A stretch of 64,000 nucleotides of DNA from NCBI RefSeq assembly GCF_026967575.1, contig NZ_CP114054.1, forward strand, positions 1,860,001 through 1,924,000, written 5' to 3'. Position 1 is the stretch's first letter. The number at the start of each line of letters is the position of its first letter. This stretch comes from Aurantiacibacter sp. MUD11 (GTDB lineage Bacteria > Pseudomonadota > Alphaproteobacteria > Sphingomonadales > Sphingomonadaceae). The notes below the pieces were generated by a model. That model ran no database searches, was not told the DNA's origin, and saw only the letters and a list, made by a program, of their open reading frames with translations. The translations under genes were made by a program, and so were the position numbers. Shown here in pieces: positions 44,001 to 52,729 of this stretch.

Positions 44001-45056
44001 ATGGTCGCCCAAGCAACTGCCGCCCCCCTCGAGTCGACTCCACCGATCGGCACGCGTCCGCTGGCGCTGGCGCGCTGGCTGCTGTTCGTGGCGCTGCTCG
44101 TCCTGATCATGGTGGCAGTGGGCGGCATCACCCGGCTGACCGAAAGCGGCCTCTCGATCACGGAGTGGAAGCCCGTGACCGGTGCCATCCCGCCGCTGAC
44201 CGAGGCCGACTGGCAGGCCGAGTTCGAGCTCTACCAGCAGACCGGCGAGTACCAGAACGTCTCCGGCCCGGCCGGGATGGATCTCGCCGCCTTCAAGTTC
44301 ATCTATTTCTGGGAATGGTTCCACCGCCTGCTGGGACGCGTTATCGGCATGGCCTTCGCGCTGCCGCTGGCGTGGTTCTGGCTGCGCGGCGCGATTCCGG
44401 CCGGCTACAAGCCGCGCCTCCTCGCGCTGCTGGCACTGGGCGGACTGCAAGGCGCCTTCGGCTGGTTCATGGTCCGCTCGGGCCTTGGCAGCGAGATGAC
44501 CGACGTTTCGCACTTCTGGCTCTCGATCCACCTGCTCACCGCGCTGTTCACCCTGGCCGGCCTCGTCTGGACCGCGCTCGACTTGCGCCAGCTCGCCGCC
44601 GGCAATGCCAGGCCGGCACGGCTTACCGGCCTCTCCATCGTCGTGATCGCGGTACTGTTCCTGCAATTGCTGCTGGGCGCATGGGTCGCCGGACTCAACG
44701 CCGGGCTAGCCTCCGACACCTGGCCGCTGATGCAGGGCCGCCTCGTGCCCGAGGCCGACTGGTCGCGCGGAGCGCTGTGGACCTTCACCCACGATCCCTT
44801 CTTCCTCCACTTCCTGCACCGCTGGTGGGCCTGGGCAGCGGTTGCCGCGCTGATCGTGATGGCGCGCAAGGTGAAGCCGCTCGAGCGGCGGGCCTCTATC
44901 GCCATCCATAGCGCGTTCGGCGTACAGATCGTGCTGGGCATTGCCACGGTGATGACCGGAGTCGACCTGTGGATGGCAGTGTTGCACCAGTTGGTGGGAG
45001 CACTGCTGGTCGGGGCCACGGCCTGGGGCGCGCACGTGCTGGGACGGCGCGCATGA
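44001..45056 (+). CDS. ctaA: Heme A synthase (COX15/CtaA type)
   Basis: A 351-residue membrane enzyme that oxidises heme O to heme A for cytochrome oxidase. Eight hydrophobic helices are predicted. The conserved histidines are seen in EWFHRLLGRVIGM, HFWLSIHLLTALF, HFLHRWWAWAAVA and AVLHQLVGALL. ITRLTESGLSITEWKPVTG near the N-terminus is diagnostic. ATG at 44001 is chosen; earlier in-frame starts would overlap the MerC gene. The stop overlaps cutA by ATGA. Confidence 0.94.
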   Translation: MVAQATAAPLESTPPIGTRPLALARWLLFVALLVLIMVAVGGITRLTESGLSITEWKPVTGAIPPLTEADWQAEFELYQQTGEYQNVSGPAGMDLAAFKFIYFWEWFHRLLGRVIGMAFALPLAWFWLRGAIPAGYKPRLLALLALGGLQGAFGWFMVRSGLGSEMTDVSHFWLSIHLLTALFTLAGLVWTALDLRQLAAGNARPARLTGLSIVVIAVLFLQLLLGAWVAGLNAGLASDTWPLMQGRLVPEADWSRGALWTFTHDPFFLHFLHRWWAWAAVAALIVMARKVKPLERRASIAIHSAFGVQIVLGIATVMTGVDLWMAVLHQLVGALLVGATAWGAHVLGRRA

Positions 45057-45391
45057 GCAAGCCCGGCGCCGCTTTGATATGGGCGCCGTTCGGGTCGCTG
45101 GATGAAGCCCGCGAGGTTGCCTCCACCATGGTCGCGGAAGGTCACGTCGCCTGCGCCAATATCGTCCCGCAATTGCTCTCGGTGTTTCGCTACGAAGGCG
45201 CGGTGCAGTCCGCCGAAGAGGTCGGCGTGCTGTTCAAGACCGAGGCGAGCGCCCTGGAGCGGGCAACGCAAAGACTCGCGCAGTTGCACCCGTACGATAC
45301 GCCTGCCATCCTTGGCTGGCGGGCCGACAGCGCTCCCGAGGAGACGCGCGGATGGCTGGCCGAAATGGTCACTGGGGGAGGAACACGATGA
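45053..45391 (+). CDS. cutA: Divalent cation tolerance protein CutA
   Basis: A 112-residue trimeric protein of the CutA1 family. Motifs: GSLDEAREVASTMVAEGHVACANIV and FRYEGAVQSAEEVGVLFKTE, then LHPYDTPAILGW. It was first tied to copper tolerance, but the present biological role is debated. It is coupled to ctaA upstream (a copper/heme-linked enzyme) and to the exported protein downstream by 4-bp overlaps. Confidence 0.93.
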   Translation: MSKPGAALIWAPFGSLDEAREVASTMVAEGHVACANIVPQLLSVFRYEGAVQSAEEVGVLFKTEASALERATQRLAQLHPYDTPAILGWRADSAPEETRGWLAEMVTGGGTR

Positions 45392-46122
45392 CGCGGATCA
45401 ACCGACGATCTACCCTGCAGCTGGCGATGGTTGCGGCCGTTGCGCCGCTGGTCGGTTCCAGCCGCGCCGCTGCCACCGTTCCGGATCGCCTGATCGCCCC
45501 GCCAGCCACCCCCATGCGCTATGTGCGCACGGTGTCGCGCGAAATGGCCGGCGGCGCGCACTTCACCGTCACACGCGAATTCACCGTCGAGTTCCGCCAG
45601 TTCGCCGGCGGTTTCATGCTGCACGGCAACCAGCTTGCCGCTGCGGTCGACGCGCCCGCCCAGCTGGCGCACTTCGCGCGGCTGGAAGAATCCCGCGACG
45701 AGAGCGCGATATTCCCATTAGCGCTTGATCCCTTCGGACGGATCCTCTCGACCGAAATCGCTCCGCCCGCAGGCGAAGAGGTCCGGCTGGCGGTGGAGGA
45801 GGCACTGACCGACCTGGCCAGCCAGCCGATTGCTGAAGACGAGCGCGCCCAGCTTTCGCAATTCATCGCCGCGCTGCAAGGCGCCAGCCGGCGCGTGACG
45901 GCACACCTGCCGGCCGACCTGTTCGCTCCCGCAAGCACGCCGCGCCGCGAGGAACAGCGCATCGCCCTGCCGGGCGGGGCGGAAGGCCGGGTGGAGACTT
46001 CCTTCGCAGGCGAACGCGACGGGCAGACCGGCCTGATGCGCGTTGCCGCCCGCAACGTGGTGACCGTGGTGGCCGACAGCAGCAATCGCGTCCACGAGGA
46101 ATGGCGACTGAGCGGGTCCTGA
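45388..46122 (+). CDS. Exported protein of unknown function after cutA
   Basis: A 244-residue protein that starts in the ATGA of the cutA stop; the longer start at 45352 is less likely. The N-terminus (MTRINRRSTLQLAMVAAVAPLVG, cleavage near RAAA) resembles a Sec or weak Tat signal with paired arginines. The mature part has YVRTVSREMAGGAHFTVTREFTVEF and a C-terminal GQTGLMRVAARNVVTVVA strand pair. No family is recognised. Confidence 0.6.
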   Translation: MTRINRRSTLQLAMVAAVAPLVGSSRAAATVPDRLIAPPATPMRYVRTVSREMAGGAHFTVTREFTVEFRQFAGGFMLHGNQLAAAVDAPAQLAHFARLEESRDESAIFPLALDPFGRILSTEIAPPAGEEVRLAVEEALTDLASQPIAEDERAQLSQFIAALQGASRRVTAHLPADLFAPASTPRREEQRIALPGGAEGRVETSFAGERDGQTGLMRVAARNVVTVVADSSNRVHEEWRLSGS

Positions 46123-46190
46123 CGCGCCCGGCGAGCTGCGGGTTCTCCGGCACGGTATTATTTTACCTCTCCGCAATCCCGCAGTATTGC

Positions 46191-46218
46191 TTGACTTGCG
46201 GCAGGTAAACCGACAAAT
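46191..46218 (+). promoter_or_regulatory. Candidate promoter of rplM-rpsI
   Basis: TTGACT (46191-46196) is followed after 16 bp by ACAAAT (46213-46218). It lies 89 bp upstream of the rplM ATG. The -10 match is only three of six, but the -35 is strong and the position fits a ribosomal protein operon. Confidence 0.3.
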
Positions 46219-46306
46219 GCGCGCCTTCGCTGCGCTGGCAGGGGGATGATTCTCCACGGTCGGCGCGGGGCGATCCATTCGCATCGAATTTAAGGAACAC
46301 CAAGCC

Positions 46307-46786
46307 ATGAAGGCTCTGAGCAAGACCACCCGGTCGATCAAGCCGGCCGAGGTCGAAAAGAAGTGGCACCTCATCGACGCCGAAGGCCTCGTCGTCGGCC
46401 GCCTCGCCTCGATCATCGCCAACATCCTGCGCGGCAAGCACAAGCCGAGCTACACCCCGCACGTCGATTGCGGTGACCACGTCATCGTCATCAACGCCGA
46501 CAAGGTGCAGTTCACCGGCAACAAGGCTGGCAAGAAGCACTATTACAAGCACACCGGCTATCCGGGTGGCATCAAGGACATCACCGCCGACAAGGTGCTG
46601 GCCGGCCGCTTCCCCGAGCGCGTGCTGGAAAAGGCTGTCGAGCGCATGATCCCGACCGGTCCGCTGGGCCGTGCGCAGATGAAGGCGCTGCACCTCTACA
46701 ACGGCACCGAGCACCCGCATGACGGCCAGAAGCCCGAAGTGCTCGACGTTGCCTCGATGAACCGCAAGAACAAGGTGACCGCATAA
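46307..46786 (+). CDS. rplM: 50S ribosomal protein L13
   Basis: A 159-residue ribosomal protein with the family sequence [45 protein letters not shown] and [18 protein letters not shown]. It has a short N-terminal extension typical of alphaproteobacteria. AAGGAA precedes the ATG. Its TAA shares one base with the rpsI ATG. Confidence 0.98.
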   Translation: MKALSKTTRSIKPAEVEKKWHLIDAEGLVVGRLASIIANILRGKHKPSYTPHVDCGDHVIVINADKVQFTGNKAGKKHYYKHTGYPGGIKDITADKVLAGRFPERVLEKAVERMIPTGPLGRAQMKALHLYNGTEHPHDGQKPEVLDVASMNRKNKVTA

Positions 46787-47310
46787 TGGCTACCGAAGAC
46801 AAGAACACCGCCAGCGACCTCGCTGACCTGAAGGAAGTGGTGGGCGACGCTCCGGCTGCCGACGCTGGCGAAGCCACCCCGGCCGCTCCGACCGCGCCGC
46901 TGCGCGAACAGGAAATCGACGCCCAGGGCCGTGCCTATGCCACCGGCCGCCGCAAGGACGCCACCGCTCGCGTGTGGCTGAAGCCCGGCACCGGCAAGGT
47001 CACCGTCAACGGCAAGGACCAGGAAGTCTACTTCGCCCGTCCGACCCTGCGTCTCGTGATCAACCAGCCCTTCGCCATCTCCGAGCGTGAAGGCCAGTAC
47101 GACGTGGTCTGCACCGTTACCGGTGGCGGCCTGTCGGGCCAGGCAGGTGCGGTGAAGCACGGCATCAGCCAGGCGCTGAGCCGCTACGAACCGGCCCTGC
47201 GCGGCGTGATCAAGTCCGCCGGCTTCCTCACCCGCGACAGCCGCGTGGTGGAGCGCAAGAAGTACGGCCGTGCCAAGGCACGTCGCAGCTTCCAGTTCTC
47301 GAAGCGCTAA
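46786..47310 (+). CDS. rpsI: 30S ribosomal protein S9 with N-terminal extension
   Basis: A 174-residue protein. The conserved S9 domain starts near residue 50 ([20 protein letters not shown]) and ends with the tRNA-contacting tail [13 protein letters not shown]. The first 45 residues form an acidic, alanine-rich extension not found in E. coli S9 (130 residues). It is translated right after rplM. Confidence 0.97.
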   Translation: MATEDKNTASDLADLKEVVGDAPAADAGEATPAAPTAPLREQEIDAQGRAYATGRRKDATARVWLKPGTGKVTVNGKDQEVYFARPTLRLVINQPFAISEREGQYDVVCTVTGGGLSGQAGAVKHGISQALSRYEPALRGVIKSAGFLTRDSRVVERKKYGRAKARRSFQFSKR

Positions 47311-47346
47311 GTTTCGACACCAGTTTCCTCGACGGAGGAAAATGCG

Positions 47347-47378
47347 AAGGGCGGTCCCCACGAAGGGCCGCCCTTTTT
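47347..47378 (+). terminator. Rho-independent terminator of rplM-rpsI
   Basis: AAGGGCGG (47347-47354) pairs with CCGCCCTT (47368-47375) around a 13-nt loop and is followed by T residues to 47378. It lies 36 bp after the rpsI stop. Confidence 0.85.
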
Positions 47379-47400
47379 GCATTCCGGCACGGGTGCCTGC

Positions 47401-47787
47401 CTAGGCCGCTGCTCCATTGGTGCCGGCCAGCAGGATGTCGACCTCACGCAGCAGCCTATCGATGCTGAGCGGCTTGGCGAGGTAGGCGTCGGCGCCGGCG
47501 CGGCGGATTTCCTCCTCGTCGCGCTTCCCCGCATAGGCGGTGATGGCCAGGATCGGGATATGCGCGGTCTGCGGATTGCCCGAAATCTGCCGGATCAGCT
47601 TGCGGCCCGAGACATGCGGCAGGTGGATATCCATGGTGATCAGATCGGGCGCAAACCTGTCGACGGCATCCAAGACTCGCGCACCGTCCTCGACCACCAG
47701 CAGCTCGTATTCGCGCTGCTGGAAGACCGCTTCGTAGAACATGCGGTTGAGGAGATCATCCTCGACGATGAGCACCTTGGTGGCCAT
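47401..47787 (-). CDS. Single-domain response regulator, DivK-like
   Basis: A 128-residue receiver with no output domain. Acidic pocket VEDD, phosphoacceptor Asp53 in TMDIHLPHVSG, Thr in AITAYAG and Lys105 in YLAKPLS. The sequence most resembles the cell-cycle regulator DivK, but it diverges (long insertion-free loop, HLPHVSGRKLI). No kinase is adjacent. Given a PopZ homolog in the same window, a role in cell polarity is possible but not shown. Confidence 0.82.
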   Translation of the reverse strand: MATKVLIVEDDLLNRMFYEAVFQQREYELLVVEDGARVLDAVDRFAPDLITMDIHLPHVSGRKLIRQISGNPQTAHIPILAITAYAGKRDEEEIRRAGADAYLAKPLSIDRLLREVDILLAGTNGAAA

Positions 47788-47861
47788 TCCGCATGAAACT
47801 GCCGAGGGCCCGGTTGGTTTTCCCGCTTGCGGCAGGATGACCGGATTTGTCGGCAGACGGC

Positions 47862-48860
47862 CTATTCGTCGCCGTAAATGCCCACTTGCGGCTCCGCGCC
47901 CGCTGCGATCATGCCGCGATACATGCCGGCAGTGTTGAACGAATAGGCCCAGTCGCCATCCGGCCCCAGCACGATGACGCCGCCGGTGCCGCCAAGTTCG
48001 AGCGTTTCGGCCTGCACGAAGTCAGCGGCCTGCTGCGGCGTTTCGCCAAGGAAGCGGATGCGCGCGCAGATCTCGTGCGCGACACCCTCGCGGATGTAGT
48101 ATTCGCCCGCACCCGTGGCGGAGACGGCGCAAGCCCGATTGTCGGCATAGGTGCCGGCGCCGATCACCGGCGAATCGCCGACGCGGCCATAGAGCTTGCC
48201 GGTCATGCCGCCGGTGGAGGTGCCCGCCGCGAGGTTGCCATCCATGTCCAGCGCCACCGCGCCGACCGTGCCGAACTTGTAATCCGCGCCCGCCAGGTCG
48301 GACGCATCGGCCTGGTCGCGCGAAAGGAAACGTTGCAGCTGTTCGTAGCGCTCGTCCGTGTGGAACCACTCGGGCGCAGCCTGCTCCAGCCCCTGTTCGA
48401 GACTGAAGGCGTCCGCCCCGCTGGCCGCCATCATCACATGCGGCGAATCCTCCATCACCGCGCGGGCAAGCGAAATCGGGTGACGCGTGGCGGTGACGCC
48501 TGCCACCGCCCCGGCATCGCGCGTCCGCCCGTCCATGATCGAGGCATCCAGTTCGTTGCGCCCGGCGGCGGTGAACACCGCGCCGCGACCGGCGTTGAAG
48601 TTGGGATCGTCCTCCAGCACGCGGATGGTCGCCTCCACCGCGTCGAGCGCGCTGCCACCGTCCGCCAGCACGGCGGCGCCCGTTTCCAGCGCATGGGATA
48701 GCGCGGCGCGAATCTCGGCGTCGCGTTCGGGCGTCATCCGGTCGCGTTCTATCGTGCCCGCTCCGCCGTGGATCACCATCCGCCATTCCTGCGCCGCAGC
48801 AGGAGTCGAGAATGCCAGCGCCGCCAGCGCCAGCAGGAGCGAAGAGCCAATCGAACGCAT
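47862..48860 (-). CDS. Isoaspartyl peptidase / plant-type L-asparaginase, exported
   Basis: A 332-residue Ntn hydrolase. A signal peptide (residues 1-23, cleavage after PAAAQ) is followed by HGGAGTIERD and the self-cleavage site with catalytic Thr198 in FGTVGAVALD. The substrate loop GTSTGGMTGKLYGRVGDSPVIGAGTYAD is intact. Such enzymes remove isoaspartyl dipeptides or asparagine, here in the periplasm. Confidence 0.92.
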   Translation of the reverse strand: MRSIGSSLLLALAALAFSTPAAAQEWRMVIHGGAGTIERDRMTPERDAEIRAALSHALETGAAVLADGGSALDAVEATIRVLEDDPNFNAGRGAVFTAAGRNELDASIMDGRTRDAGAVAGVTATRHPISLARAVMEDSPHVMMAASGADAFSLEQGLEQAAPEWFHTDERYEQLQRFLSRDQADASDLAGADYKFGTVGAVALDMDGNLAAGTSTGGMTGKLYGRVGDSPVIGAGTYADNRACAVSATGAGEYYIREGVAHEICARIRFLGETPQQAADFVQAETLELGGTGGVIVLGPDGDWAYSFNTAGMYRGMIAAGAEPQVGIYGDE

Positions 48861-48882
48861 GCAGTTTCTCCCTGTCTGTTTC

Positions 48883-49740
48883 CTAGTGCACCGGCGGGTC
48901 GGTGCGCGGCACCTGGTTCACCGGAGCCACCGGTTCGCCCGGCTCGCGCGGCGGCATGGCATCTTCCGGCACGTCGTCGATCATCATGTCCCTGGTATCG
49001 ACATCGTCGAGGTTGCGCACCTTCACCGTCAGGTGCTTGCCGTCCCAGCGCAGTTCATTGAAGCTGGGCGGGGTGGAACGCACGCGCTTCGACAGCGTGC
49101 CGGCGCCAATCATCCGCACCTGGCCCTCGGCCGTCTCTTCCATGATATCGAAGGCATCGTGGACATGGCCGGAAATCACCGCCAGCACCGGGCGCTTGGC
49201 CAGTTCGGTGAGGGCCTTCAGCCCGTGCCTGGTCAGCGCCGTTCCCTGTGTGCCGACTTCGCGCAGGGGGTGGTGTGCGGTGACCAGCACCTGGGTGCCC
49301 GGCGGCAGCGCATCGATGGCCGTGAGGCAGCGTTCCAGCGCCGGATCGGTAATCCATCCCTTCGACCAGTTGAGCCGCGGCTGCCAGCGCCGCACCGTCT
49401 TCAGCGGCACGATGGCGAGGCCGGGCAGGTCGATTTCCCGCTCCACCTTGTCGGCGATCGAGCGCATGCGGCGATAGGGATCGAGGAACCGCTCGACCGG
49501 GTTGAAGTAGGGCATGTCGTGGTTGCCGATTTCCACCGTCACCGGCACGTCGAGCGCCTTGATCCAGTGCGTGGCGGCAGCGAATTCGCGGTGCCGGGCG
49601 CGCATGGTCAGGTCGCCGGTGATGGCCACCGCATCGGGCCGCTGCTCGGCGATTTCCTGCATCACCCAGTCGAGCGCGCGGTTATCCTCGAGCCCGAAGT
49701 GGATGTCGGAGAGGTGGAAGAGCAGCTTGCTGTCGGCCAT
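48883..49740 (-). CDS. Metallophosphoesterase
   Basis: A 285-residue calcineurin-like phosphoesterase. All metal-binding motifs are seen: LSDIHFG, ITGDLT, IGNHDM, VTAHHP and ISGHVHD. This set matches the class III cyclic-nucleotide or nucleic-acid phosphodiesterase branch. The C-terminus is proline/acid-rich. The substrate is undetermined. It stands upstream of the isoaspartyl peptidase gene on the same strand, 22 bp apart. Confidence 0.88.
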   Translation of the reverse strand: MADSKLLFHLSDIHFGLEDNRALDWVMQEIAEQRPDAVAITGDLTMRARHREFAAATHWIKALDVPVTVEIGNHDMPYFNPVERFLDPYRRMRSIADKVEREIDLPGLAIVPLKTVRRWQPRLNWSKGWITDPALERCLTAIDALPPGTQVLVTAHHPLREVGTQGTALTRHGLKALTELAKRPVLAVISGHVHDAFDIMEETAEGQVRMIGAGTLSKRVRSTPPSFNELRWDGKHLTVKVRNLDDVDTRDMMIDDVPEDAMPPREPGEPVAPVNQVPRTDPPVH

Positions 49741-49809
49741 CGTCCCGCGTCGCTAGCAAATCCGCGGTACAGCGGGCCAGTTGGAAATGCATCGCCGCGG
49801 CATTTGTAG

Positions 49810-50076
49810 CTAGACGCGCCCGGTCACGATGCTCCAGGCGGCGCCGACATTGATGACGGTATAGCCGAGATAGAGCCACATCCATTGCACCACGCCTTGC
49901 TGCGCGGCGTAGAGCGCCCCGCACAACAGGCCGAATTCGAGCGCCAGACTGGCCATGCGGGCAATCCGCAACTTGTCCTCGGCTATGTCCGACAACATGC
50001 GGTGCCCGCTGCGCACAACCGCGCTGTGGCAGGCGAAATTGCCCATGCCGAGCAGGAAAGTGACGATCAGCGCCAT
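49810..50076 (-). CDS. Small membrane protein of unknown function
   Basis: An 88-residue protein with two or three hydrophobic segments (residues 1-18, 44-58 and 64-82). No family recognised. It has the sequence LGMGNFACHSAVVRSGHRML between the first two. It is divergent from the urcA leader region and lies upstream of the phosphoesterase. Confidence 0.6.
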   Translation of the reverse strand: MALIVTFLLGMGNFACHSAVVRSGHRMLSDIAEDKLRIARMASLALEFGLLCGALYAAQQGVVQWMWLYLGYTVINVGAAWSIVTGRV

Positions 50077-50162
50077 GCGCGTGCATGTGCCTTACGCGCA
50101 GTCCGAGTGCAAATTGTCGTTGGTGGAGCGGGGTTGGCGCTTGGTCGGGCCGGACGCCTGCT

Positions 50163-50265
50163 TGTCGACGCGCTACGCGCGCAGGTCGACATCTTGCAGC
50201 GCGAAGAATGGCTTCGGCCTATCTCCCTAACTGCGCCGCAGCCGTTCCAGTCCCACCGGCTGCGG
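50163..50265 (+). promoter_or_regulatory. Hairpin-rich leader upstream of urcA
   Basis: TGTCGAC (50163-50169) pairs with GTCGACA (50185-50191) around a 15-nt interior. Further on, CCGCAGCCG (50236-50244) pairs with CGGCTGCGG (50257-50265) around a 12-nt loop, a perfect 9-bp stem 50 nt upstream of the urcA ATG. Together they could fold into a cis-acting RNA, if transcription starts upstream of 50163, which is not shown. Short alternative open frames cross the region but none has a ribosome binding site. Confidence 0.4.
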
Positions 50266-50315
50266 TGCGACCCCCCAAAGTGGAGTTGCCGGGACTTGAG
50301 GAGGAGGACCCGACT

Positions 50316-50630
50316 ATGCTGACCCGTTCGTTCACTGCGGCCCTGGCCCTGGCTGCCACAGGCCTCGTTTTCGCCCCCGCCGTTTCCGCTGCGGAAGACT
50401 TCCGCACCGTCGGCGTGACGCACACCGATCTCGACCTGACCACCGAAGATGGCAAGGCCGAGCTGGAGCGTCGCATCGACCGTGCGTCCAAGCAGGTTTG
50501 CGGCATGGACGAGGCGCAGGTCGGCACCCTGCTGCAGACCCGCCAGCAGCGCCGTTGCTATCGCGAGACCAAGCGCGAGTTCGACCGCCACTTCGCGGAG
50601 GTCATCGAAGACGCGCAGCGCGGCGGCTGA
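50316..50630 (+). CDS. UrcA-family protein
   Basis: A 104-residue exported protein starting at ATG 50316 behind GAGGAGG. A signal peptide (cleavage after VSAA near residue 25) precedes the UrcA pattern: VGVTHTDLDLTTEDGKAELERRIDRASKQVCG and a second cysteine at RRCYRETKREFD. UrcA proteins are common in sphingomonads and related bacteria; their function is unknown. An intrinsic terminator follows. Confidence 0.87.
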   Translation: MLTRSFTAALALAATGLVFAPAVSAAEDFRTVGVTHTDLDLTTEDGKAELERRIDRASKQVCGMDEAQVGTLLQTRQQRRCYRETKREFDRHFAEVIEDAQRGG

Positions 50631-50653
50631 ACCGCACCCCTGACCCCTGCGAA

Positions 50654-50683
50654 AAGGGCGCCTCCCCCCGGGCGCCCTTTTTT
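50654..50683 (+). terminator. Rho-independent terminator of urcA
   Basis: AAGGGCGCC (50654-50662) pairs with GGCGCCCTT (50671-50679) around an 8-nt loop, followed by six T residues (50678-50683). It is 23 bp after the urcA stop and separates it from the convergent LytTR gene. Confidence 0.9.
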
Positions 50684-50711
50684 GTTTGTCTGCCAGCAAT
50701 GCGTGGCGAGC

Positions 50712-51455
50712 TCAGCGCCCCGCCATCGCCTTCACCTTCTTCAGGTAGGTCCGCCCGATGCGCAGTTCATTGCCGTCGGCCAGTTCGGCGCACCACACGC
50801 CCAGGCCTTCATGCTTGAGCCCGGAGATGAAATCCTTGCGCAGAATGGTGGAGCGGTGGATGCGGATGAACTTGTCCGGGTCGAGCTTCTCTTCCAGCCC
50901 GGCGATCGTCTGCAGCAGCAGGTAGCTGGTCTCGCCCACGTGCAGGCGCACATAGTCGCGCTCGGCATCGATGCGGAAGACCTCGGAGGCGTCGATCCGC
51001 AGCAGTTCGGACCGGTGTGGCACCCAGAACTCGCTCAGCCAGTCACTGGCGTTCTGGCCTTCGGGGGCACTGCCCCGGCGCGCTAGGGCGCGCTCGATGG
51101 CGCGTTCCAGCCGGTCGGTGGCGACGGGCTTGAGCACATAGTCGACGGCTTCGAGGTCGAAGGCCTCGACCGCGAAATTCTCGTGCGCGGTGACGAAGAT
51201 GACGGCGGGCGGGGTTTCGAGGCTCGATGCCTCGCTGGCCACCTGCAAGCCGTCCTTGCCGGGCATGGTCATGTCCAGCAGCAGCAGGTCGGGTGAAAGC
51301 TTCTCCGACAGGCGCAGTGCGGATTCGCCGTCGCTGGCCGTGCCGATCACCGTCAGCTGCGGAATTTCCGCGCAGAGCACCTGCATCCGCTCGATCGCCA
51401 GCGGCTCGTCGTCGACGATCAGCGTGCGCAGGGTGTCCGGGGGATTGTCGTTCAT
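50712..51455 (-). CDS. LytTR-family response regulator (second pair)
   Basis: A 247-residue regulator. Receiver: VDDEP, phosphoacceptor Asp61 in LLLLDMTMPGKDGLQ, and lysine in YVLKPVATDRL. The LytTR DNA-binding domain covers about residues 145-247 (EVFRIDAERDYVRLHV, RIHRSTILRKDFI, RIGRTYLKKVK). It differs clearly from the first pair's regulator (no acidic linker), so targets likely differ. The start overlaps the kinase stop by ATGA. Confidence 0.92.
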   Translation of the reverse strand: MNDNPPDTLRTLIVDDEPLAIERMQVLCAEIPQLTVIGTASDGESALRLSEKLSPDLLLLDMTMPGKDGLQVASEASSLETPPAVIFVTAHENFAVEAFDLEAVDYVLKPVATDRLERAIERALARRGSAPEGQNASDWLSEFWVPHRSELLRIDASEVFRIDAERDYVRLHVGETSYLLLQTIAGLEEKLDPDKFIRIHRSTILRKDFISGLKHEGLGVWCAELADGNELRIGRTYLKKVKAMAGR

Positions 51456-52636
51456 GCGGCCACACGCTCCTTGATGCGCATCAGCGGCATGCGCAGATGC
51501 GTGGCATAGCCCCCGGGCACGTGGCCGGAGACGACCGTTGCTTCCTTGCCGAACCGCGCTTCCAGCCGCTCGCGCACATTGGTCAGGCCGATGCCGAAAC
51601 CGGGGCGCGTATCGTCACGGTCTTCCGCGCTCTGGCCATTGTCGGAAACGGTGACGACCAGCCGGTCATATTCCTCGCGGGCGGACAGGGTGATGGTCAC
51701 CTGGCCGGAGGACGGGGCGACCGCGTGCTTCACCGAATTCTCTATCAGCGGCTGCAGGATCATGCCGGGGATCAGTGCATTCTGCAGCTCGGGTGGCACA
51801 TCGTAATTCGCCACCAGTCGCATGGGGAAGCGCACGGCCTCGATATCGAGGTAGAGCTTCTGCACTTCGATCTCCTCGCTCAGCGGCACGTCCGACGTCG
51901 GATCGTCGGCCAGGCTGCGGCGATAGAAGGTGCTGATCATCTGGATCATCCGCTCGGCCGCTTCGGTCTTGCTGGTCAGCACCAGCGCCGAAAGCGAGTT
52001 GAGCGTGTTGAACAGGAAGTGCGGGTTCACCTGGTAGCGCAGGCTCCGCAATTCGGCGGCCTTGGCGGCGCTGCGGAACTGCTGCTCGCGGCGCTCTGCC
52101 GCCCGCGCCTTCTCGCCGGTCAGCAATGCCAGGTAGAGCGCGCACCAGGCCAGCATCATGAAATAGCGGCTGAAGGTGACCTCGATGATCTGCTCGCGCG
52201 TGCCCAGTGCCACCAGTTGCGAGATGTCTTGCAGCATATCGCCATCGATTTCCTCGGCAGCGACGCCGCGGGTATTGGCAAGCTCGTGCAGAACCTTCTC
52301 GTCCAGGGCCGATTGCAGGTCGGCAAAGACCATGCGGTTCGCCTGTGTCGACAGCAGGGCGGCGGGCAGGGCGAAGATCAGCGCAGCGCAAATCTTGGCC
52401 CACAATGGTCGGCCGTCGAAGGGGCGCAGCACGACCCACAGACCCAAGGTGATGATCACGCCGATGGTGCTGGTGATGAGCCGCCGCTCGAACATCTCGC
52501 CGGCGAATTCCATCTGCAACAGCTCGGCGCGAAGCGTCATCAGGACGAGGTAGGTCGCCCATAGCCCGACGGCCGAGGCGAGCACGATCTTGAACGGTAC
52601 GCGTGCGACAGGCTTTTCGGTTTCTGCCTTTTCCAT
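51452..52636 (-). CDS. LytS-type sensor histidine kinase (second pair)
   Basis: A 394-residue membrane kinase with hydrophobic segments near residues 15-35, 53-72, 80-98 and 155-172. Between the third and fourth lies a loop of about 55 residues that could sense a periplasmic signal. His_kinase motif YQVNPHFLFNTLNS (His206) and ATPase boxes PLIENSVKHA and DNGQSAEDRDD follow. It is upstream of and coupled to its regulator. Paralog of the kinase at 10323. Confidence 0.9.
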   Translation of the reverse strand: MEKAETEKPVARVPFKIVLASAVGLWATYLVLMTLRAELLQMEFAGEMFERRLITSTIGVIITLGLWVVLRPFDGRPLWAKICAALIFALPAALLSTQANRMVFADLQSALDEKVLHELANTRGVAAEEIDGDMLQDISQLVALGTREQIIEVTFSRYFMMLAWCALYLALLTGEKARAAERREQQFRSAAKAAELRSLRYQVNPHFLFNTLNSLSALVLTSKTEAAERMIQMISTFYRRSLADDPTSDVPLSEEIEVQKLYLDIEAVRFPMRLVANYDVPPELQNALIPGMILQPLIENSVKHAVAPSSGQVTITLSAREEYDRLVVTVSDNGQSAEDRDDTRPGFGIGLTNVRERLEARFGKEATVVSGHVPGGYATHLRMPLMRIKERVAA

Positions 52637-52729
52637 CCCGTCCGTTTAGCCGGGTAAGGTAAAGAGGCGCCAGCCCAAAGGGTGGTTTCCGTCGATACCG
52701 CTATGCCGCTGGTCGATGATCCGGCCGAT

